Source: Psychroserpens algicola (GTDB lineage Bacteria; Bacteroidota; Bacteroidia; Flavobacteriales; Flavobacteriaceae). From it: a stretch of DNA of 64,000 nucleotides. The stretch spans positions 1,054,001-1,118,000 of the forward strand of contig NZ_JACNMJ010000001.1 in NCBI RefSeq assembly GCF_014526325.1. The letters are read 5' to 3'. Below the pieces are notes generated by a model. The model ran no database searches. It saw only the letters and a list, made by a program, of their open reading frames with translations, and had not been told where the DNA came from. This document shows, piece by piece, positions 59,541-64,000 of the stretch (within the stretch, counting starts at the first letter, position 1; each line of letters starts with the position of its first letter). A program made the translations under genes and the position numbers.

Positions 59541-61316
59541 ATGAAAGTCTTAAAACACATCACATTACTTTTAATTGTACTATGCTCAGGTACAATGTTT
59601 GCTCAGGTCAAATTTGAAGCAAAAGTAAGTAAGGAAAAACTAGGAATTAACGAGCGCTTACGCATTGACTTTGTCATGAATCAGGATGGCGATAATTTTA
59701 GTCCGCCAGATTTTTCAAATTTTAATGTTGTTGGAGGCCCAAATACATCTGTAAGTAATTCATGGCTCAATGGGAAACATTCCTATACAAAAACATATAG
59801 TTATTTTTTAGCACCAAAAAAACAGGGTAAGTTCACCATAGGTCAAGGAAGTATTGAAATTGACGGTGAAGTATATAAGTCACAAGCTGTAACAGTTCAA
59901 ATAACTAAAGCAGTACAACGACCAAATGATCCTTACAATGTTGAAGGTGTTGCTTCGGAGAACATTCACTTAGTCGCCGAAGTTTCTAAATCAGACCCTT
60001 ATCTCAATGAAGCCATAACTGTCGTTTACAAGTTATACGTTTCGGCAACTACAGGTGTGAGTAACTGGAGAGAAGTTGAAAACCCTAGGTATAATGATTT
60101 CTGGAGCCAGAAAATCGAAACCAAAGGCCTGAAAATTCAAAATGGAACCTACAAAGGTGAAGATTATCGATATGTTGTACTTCGCAAAACAGTACTCTAT
60201 CCTCAAAAAACTGGAAAGCTAGAAATTGAGCCATTAACACTTGATATCACAGTTGAGGTTCCGACGGCACGTCGTGATATTTTTGGAGGAAGACATATGG
60301 CACAAATAAACCGAACAGTATCAGCAGGAAGTAGAACTATCAATGTAAAACCTCTACCTGAAGCAGGTAAACCTGATGATTTTACAGGAGCTGTTGGTGA
60401 TTTTGAATTCAATGTGATTACTTCTAAATCTGAACTTAATGCTTCCGAATCGTTACAAGCTAGAGTTGAAGTTACTGGAAAAGGAAACCTTAATTTGTTT
60501 CAGTTGCCTAAATTATCATTGCCAAGTTCTTTAGAAGTTTATGAGCCGGAACATAATGAAACTATCAGAACAAATTTAAGCGGCATGCAAGGTTCTATTT
60601 CTGATAATTACACCATTGTGCCACAATACAAAGGAAAATACCCTATACCAAGCGTGTCTTTTTCATATTTTGATTTAGAAACGGAAACGTATAAGCGGGT
60701 GTCTTCAGGAGAAATTATTATTGATGTTATTGAAGGTCCTGTGAATAATTCTTCAGGAGATGATCATTTAACAACTGCTACTGGAGATAAAAAAGAAGTA
60801 ACATTAAGTAGCGATCAGTTTGCGTTTATTAAAACTAGCGCTAATCTGAAACCAATTGAAGGCGATAATTTCTTTAAATCTACAGGGTTTTGGAGTTCGT
60901 TATTACTTCCGTTATTGGCAATTCCATTAGCTATGGTTTATCGTAAAAAGAAAGAAGAACGCGATGCTGATGTCTTTGGAAATAAAATTAGAAAAGCCGA
61001 TAGATTAGCTAAACGCTATTTAAGCGAAGCAAAAAAAGCACTAGGACAAAAAGAAGCATTTTACATCGCTCTTGAAAAAGCATTGCATAATTATTTAAAG
61101 GCGAAACTTCAAATTGAAACAAGTGATTTTAGCAAAGAAAAAATCGAACATATTTTATTAGAGCGTCAGGTCAATGAACCTTCTGTCAAAGAGTTTATTA
61201 GTATCTTAGAACATTGTGAATTAGCAAGGTATACACCTATTACAAATGTTGAAATGAAACAGGATTATGAAAAGGCAGCTTCAACAATTTCTATAATCGA
61301 TAAAGAAATTAAATAG
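59541..61316 (+). CDS. batD: BatD, aerotolerance membrane protein
   Basis: A 591-residue protein with a signal peptide ending at MFAQ (about 22). It has three or so BatD/oxygen-tolerance beta-sandwich domains (about 24-130, 145-280, 300-420), a membrane helix near 445-465 (WSSLLLPLLAIPLAMVY) and a cytoplasmic helical tail. An upstream TTG adds four residues, but the ATG at 59541 directly precedes the signal peptide. Periplasmic Bat partner; the biochemical function is not known. It ends two bases before the batE ATG. Confidence 0.92.
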   Translation: MKVLKHITLLLIVLCSGTMFAQVKFEAKVSKEKLGINERLRIDFVMNQDGDNFSPPDFSNFNVVGGPNTSVSNSWLNGKHSYTKTYSYFLAPKKQGKFTIGQGSIEIDGEVYKSQAVTVQITKAVQRPNDPYNVEGVASENIHLVAEVSKSDPYLNEAITVVYKLYVSATTGVSNWREVENPRYNDFWSQKIETKGLKIQNGTYKGEDYRYVVLRKTVLYPQKTGKLEIEPLTLDITVEVPTARRDIFGGRHMAQINRTVSAGSRTINVKPLPEAGKPDDFTGAVGDFEFNVITSKSELNASESLQARVEVTGKGNLNLFQLPKLSLPSSLEVYEPEHNETIRTNLSGMQGSISDNYTIVPQYKGKYPIPSVSFSYFDLETETYKRVSSGEIIIDVIEGPVNNSSGDDHLTTATGDKKEVTLSSDQFAFIKTSANLKPIEGDNFFKSTGFWSSLLLPLLAIPLAMVYRKKKEERDADVFGNKIRKADRLAKRYLSEAKKALGQKEAFYIALEKALHNYLKAKLQIETSDFSKEKIEHILLERQVNEPSVKEFISILEHCELARYTPITNVEMKQDYEKAASTISIIDKEIK

Positions 61317-61318
61317 TG

Positions 61319-62077
61319 ATGAAACAATTAATTTATGTGCTACTGCTATTATTTAGCGGATTGACATTTGCTCAAAATAATGCAGATTTCGAAAAAGCAA
61401 ATACCTTATACAACGAAGGTAATTATACAGAGGCATTAGAAACATATAAGTCTGTTTTAGAAACCGGAGTGCATTCTGCTGAGCTGTATTTTAATATGGC
61501 TAACACACATTACAAGCTCAATCATATTGCGCCAAGTATTTATTATTATGAAAAAGCTCTGCTGCTTAAGCCAAATGATAAGGACATTCTTAATAATATA
61601 GCTTATGCCAGAAATATGACGATCGATAGTGTTGATGAGGTTCCTGATGTCGGATTTAGCAGATTAATTAATAATGCAACACATACGTTGAGTTTTGATA
61701 ACTGGGCAAAACTATCAGTGGGTCTAATGATACTTTTCGTTTTATTATTCTTAGGCTATTATTTTTCTTATAAGACATCAAAAAAACGTTTAGCTTTTGT
61801 GACGAGTTTGTCATCCTTAGGTTTAGCTGTGGTAGCCATATTATTTGCATTTCATAAATATGAGTTGGTTGAAAAAGACCAGCCAGCAATAGTTTTTGCT
61901 CAGGAAGCTCAAATCAAAACGGAACCCAATCTGAGAAGCAATGAAGCTTTTAAAATTCATGAAGGCACTAAAGTGCAAGTGCTAGATACGGTTAACAATT
62001 GGAAGGAAATTAAACTGGCCGATGGCAAAACAGGATGGGTTGTTAGCGACGATATCAAAATGATAAAAACGTTTTAA
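61319..62077 (+). CDS. batE: BatE, TPR and SH3-domain protein
   Basis: A 252-residue protein with a signal peptide ending at TFAQ (about 18). A TPR region (about 20-100; YNEGNYTEALETYKSVLE) is followed by a membrane helix pair (about 130-185) and a C-terminal bacterial SH3 domain (about 195-250), with KTEPNLRSNEAFKIHEGTKVQV and GKTGWV. The ATG two bases after the batD stop is used, not the GTG at 61316. Last of the bat genes. Confidence 0.88.
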   Translation: MKQLIYVLLLLFSGLTFAQNNADFEKANTLYNEGNYTEALETYKSVLETGVHSAELYFNMANTHYKLNHIAPSIYYYEKALLLKPNDKDILNNIAYARNMTIDSVDEVPDVGFSRLINNATHTLSFDNWAKLSVGLMILFVLLFLGYYFSYKTSKKRLAFVTSLSSLGLAVVAILFAFHKYELVEKDQPAIVFAQEAQIKTEPNLRSNEAFKIHEGTKVQVLDTVNNWKEIKLADGKTGWVVSDDIKMIKTF

Positions 62078-62111
62078 AGTTTTTTTAACAAAAAAATTAA
62101 TGTTCAAACCT

Positions 62112-62119
62112 TATCTTTG
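62112..62119 (+). promoter_or_regulatory. -7 promoter box of the small secreted protein gene
   Basis: TATCTTTG matches TAnnTTTG exactly, 16 bases before the chosen ATG at 62136. Confidence 0.5.
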
Positions 62120-62135
62120 TACATTAAGCCCAACT

Positions 62136-62438
62136 ATGAAATCAAAGCTTTCAGCGATTTTCTTTCTTTTGATATTTTCAGCGCTCATTACAGCGCCTTC
62201 CATACTTGTGGCTATTGATGACTCGATTGATATCACTTGTTTTTACACTATAACTGAAGAAGAGGAAGAATCAGGGCACCAAATTTCTAAGGAAGGTAAA
62301 GTGTTTTATCAGGAGTCAACAAATATGATAAACTACTTAAAAGGGTTTGAAAAAAATAGGCAACAAGCGTATTATTTTAAAAACTACCCCAAACCACATC
62401 TCAATTTAATTTCTCCTCCTCCCGAATTCATTTTATAA
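62136..62438 (+). CDS. Small exported protein, unknown function
   Basis: A 100-residue protein with an N-terminal hydrophobic segment (about 6-26). The exported part is acidic near the start (TEEEEESG), then mixed, and ends in PPPEFIL. I start at the ATG at 62136 because an earlier in-frame ATG at 62100 lies ahead of the predicted promoter box and would add a non-signal-like N terminus. The gene precedes the SulP transporter by 98 bases on the same strand, so they may share function or regulation. I do not recognise the family. Confidence 0.65.
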   Translation: MKSKLSAIFFLLIFSALITAPSILVAIDDSIDITCFYTITEEEEESGHQISKEGKVFYQESTNMINYLKGFEKNRQQAYYFKNYPKPHLNLISPPPEFIL

Positions 62439-62497
62439 TTTTTAACGTAACGGAAGGGATGATTACTATATCCCCAAAAAATTATTAAAAAATTAAG

Positions 62498-62518
62498 CTA
62501 TAGAAAAGCATTCTATAG
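62498..62518. promoter_or_regulatory. Palindrome upstream of the SulP gene
   Basis: CTATAGAA and TTCTATAG are perfect 8-base arms around a five-base spacer, 18 bases before the ATG. It shares the ATAGAA/TTCTAT half-site with the twin palindromes at 57481. Confidence 0.4.
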
Positions 62519-62536
62519 TACAAATGAATTATATAT

Positions 62537-64000
62537 ATGTTTAAAACTATTAAAAGCGACTTGCCAGCGAGTTTAGTCGTGTTTTTTGTTGCATTACCAT
62601 TATGCTTAGGTATTGCATTAGCCAGTGGAGCACCTCTTTTCTCTGGTTTAATTGCTGGAATTGTAGGAGGAATTGTTGTAGGATCATTAAGTGGTTCTAA
62701 AATTGGTGTTAGTGGTCCTGCCGCAGGACTAGCTGCAATTGTATTGACTGCTATCGGAACTTTGGGTGGTTATCAAAACTTCTTGGTTGCCGTTGTTTTA
62801 GGTGGAATTATCCAACTTATATTTGGTTTTCTTAAAGCAGGAGTTATTGGGTATTATTTCCCTTCTTCTGTAATTAAAGGGATGCTTACAGGTATCGGTA
62901 TTATAATTATTTTAAAACAAATACCTCACTTTTTTGGGTATGATTCTGAACCAGAAGGTGCTGATAGCTTTTTTGAAGCTTCAGGAGAAAACACCTTTTC
63001 AGCGATTTTAAATATCGTTGATAATATCACTATAGGATCAATGGTTATTGGTATGATTGGCTTAGCAATTCTATTACTATGGGATAAAGTGCTATCAAAA
63101 AAAGGAAAGATTTTTCAACTTATTCAAGGTCCTTTAGTAGCTGTTGTTGTCGGAATTATTTTCTTTTCATTAACACAGTCTAGTGAGTCTTTAGCAATAA
63201 GTCAATCGCATTTAGTTAGCGTTCCTATACCAGAAGATGCTGCATCATTCTTAGGACAATTTAGTTTTCCTAATTTTTCAGCCATATCAAATCCAGATAT
63301 ATGGATTGTTGCATTTACTATCGCACTTGTAGCAAGTTTAGAAACCCTACTTTGTGTTGAAGCGACAGATAAACTTGATCCTGAAAAAAATGTAACTCCA
63401 ACAAATAGAGAATTATTAGCACAAGGAACAGGTAATATTGTTTCAGGACTAATAGGAGGTTTACCAATTACTCAGGTAATTGTTAGAAGTTCTGCCAATA
63501 TCCAATCAGGTGGTAAAAGTAAAGCTTCAGCCATCATTCATGGGTTTTTCTTATTAATATCAGTAATTCTAATTCCAAGGTTGCTTAATATGATTCCGTT
63601 ATCTGTTTTAGCTGCGATCTTATTTATTGTGGGATTCAAATTAGCAAAACCTAAACTGTTTAAGCAGATGTATCTGTTAGGATGGAAGCAATTTGTGCCT
63701 TTTATTGTAACTGTTTTAGGAATTGTTTTTATCGATTTACTTTGGGGAATTGGCTTAGGCTTAGCCGTTGGTATCGTTGTGATATTACTTAAAAGCTACC
63801 AAAACTCTCACTTTTTACATATGGTAGATGAAAGTAATGGGAAACATAAAATTAAAATGACTCTAGCAGAAGAAGTAACCTTTTTTAATAAAGGTGCCAT
63901 TTTAAAAGAGTTAGACAGCTTGCCAAGAGATACCTATTTAGAACTGGATGTTAGAAAGACCAGATATCTTGATAACGATATAATTGAAATTCTAGATGAC
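62537..64000 (+). CDS. SulP-family anion transporter (3' end outside the window)
   Basis: The first 488 residues of an inner-membrane SulP transporter. Family features are DLPASLVVFFVALPLCLGIALA, the SGPAAGLAAIV anion-site stretch, YYFPSSVIKGMLTGIGI and the loop NRELLAQGTGNIVSGLIGGLP. At least ten membrane helices lie before a cytoplasmic STAS domain, which starts near residue 430 and is cut by the window end. Substrates of SulP proteins include bicarbonate and sulfate; the substrate here is unknown. Nothing downstream is visible to settle this. Confidence 0.9.
   Translation, partial: MFKTIKSDLPASLVVFFVALPLCLGIALASGAPLFSGLIAGIVGGIVVGSLSGSKIGVSGPAAGLAAIVLTAIGTLGGYQNFLVAVVLGGIIQLIFGFLKAGVIGYYFPSSVIKGMLTGIGIIIILKQIPHFFGYDSEPEGADSFFEASGENTFSAILNIVDNITIGSMVIGMIGLAILLLWDKVLSKKGKIFQLIQGPLVAVVVGIIFFSLTQSSESLAISQSHLVSVPIPEDAASFLGQFSFPNFSAISNPDIWIVAFTIALVASLETLLCVEATDKLDPEKNVTPTNRELLAQGTGNIVSGLIGGLPITQVIVRSSANIQSGGKSKASAIIHGFFLLISVILIPRLLNMIPLSVLAAILFIVGFKLAKPKLFKQMYLLGWKQFVPFIVTVLGIVFIDLLWGIGLGLAVGIVVILLKSYQNSHFLHMVDESNGKHKIKMTLAEEVTFFNKGAILKELDSLPRDTYLELDVRKTRYLDNDIIEILDD

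Noticed and set aside
41-63900. Mobile elements, CRISPR arrays, tRNA or rRNA genes, riboswitches
   Set aside because: I saw no transposase, integrase, repeat-spacer pattern or tRNA-like cloverleaf. Riboswitches could not be excluded by eye.

Overview
The window comes from a marine-type Flavobacteriaceae genome (Bacteroidota). The AT-rich DNA, TAnnTTTG promoter boxes, type IX secretion (T9SS) substrates with gliding-type C-terminal domains, PorP/SprF and PorE-like partners, a TonB-dependent receptor with a DUF5689 lipoprotein, and a Bat aerotolerance cluster all point there. I cannot fix the genus. There is no phage, IS element, CRISPR array, tRNA or rRNA.

Layout. 1-6957: the end of a SUF iron-sulfur assembly operon (sufC, sufD, sufS, an unknown gene, sufE, a sufT-like gene), then an ABC exporter and a DUF2480 gene. 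7105-10372: a DUF3078 protein, hflX and a cytoplasmic EEP-family phosphodiesterase. 10588-23149: a T9SS surface-protein locus in which two very large related adhesins flank a PorP/SprF protein and an OmpA/PD40 protein. 23299-29273: a TonB-dependent receptor, a DUF5689 lipoprotein and a divergent secreted EEP-family nuclease, probably one nutrient-acquisition unit. 29329-38232: a minus-strand envelope block with alpha-2-macroglobulin, a monooxygenase-fold protein, PBP1C and a cytochrome-b-like protein. 38393-43859: a secreted isoaspartyl peptidase, an ALDH7 dehydrogenase and a DUF1800/DUF1501 pair. 43860-44248: a gene-free convergent stretch holding two structured repeats. 44249-48361: a tight five-gene minus-strand operon. 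48465-49909: two DUF4382 lipoproteins. 50057-62077: moxR, DUF58 and bat genes, split by a lipoprotein island. 62136-64000: a small secreted protein and a SulP anion transporter cut by the window end.

The most notable signal is at 43866-44234. Two 142-base repeats, exactly 215 bases apart and without internal indels, each look like a minus-strand small-RNA gene. Each has a conserved 5' segment and a strong intrinsic terminator whose stem shows compensatory change. Upstream of each lies a direct repeat with 21-bp periodicity, the geometry of LytTR response-regulator sites. I read this as a duplicated, regulator-controlled sRNA pair; it is a prediction from sequence only. Secondary signals are twin 16-bp palindromes over the promoter of the lipoprotein that splits the bat cluster, a stand-alone BatD-domain gene, and promoter boxes so close to start codons that leaderless mRNAs are likely.
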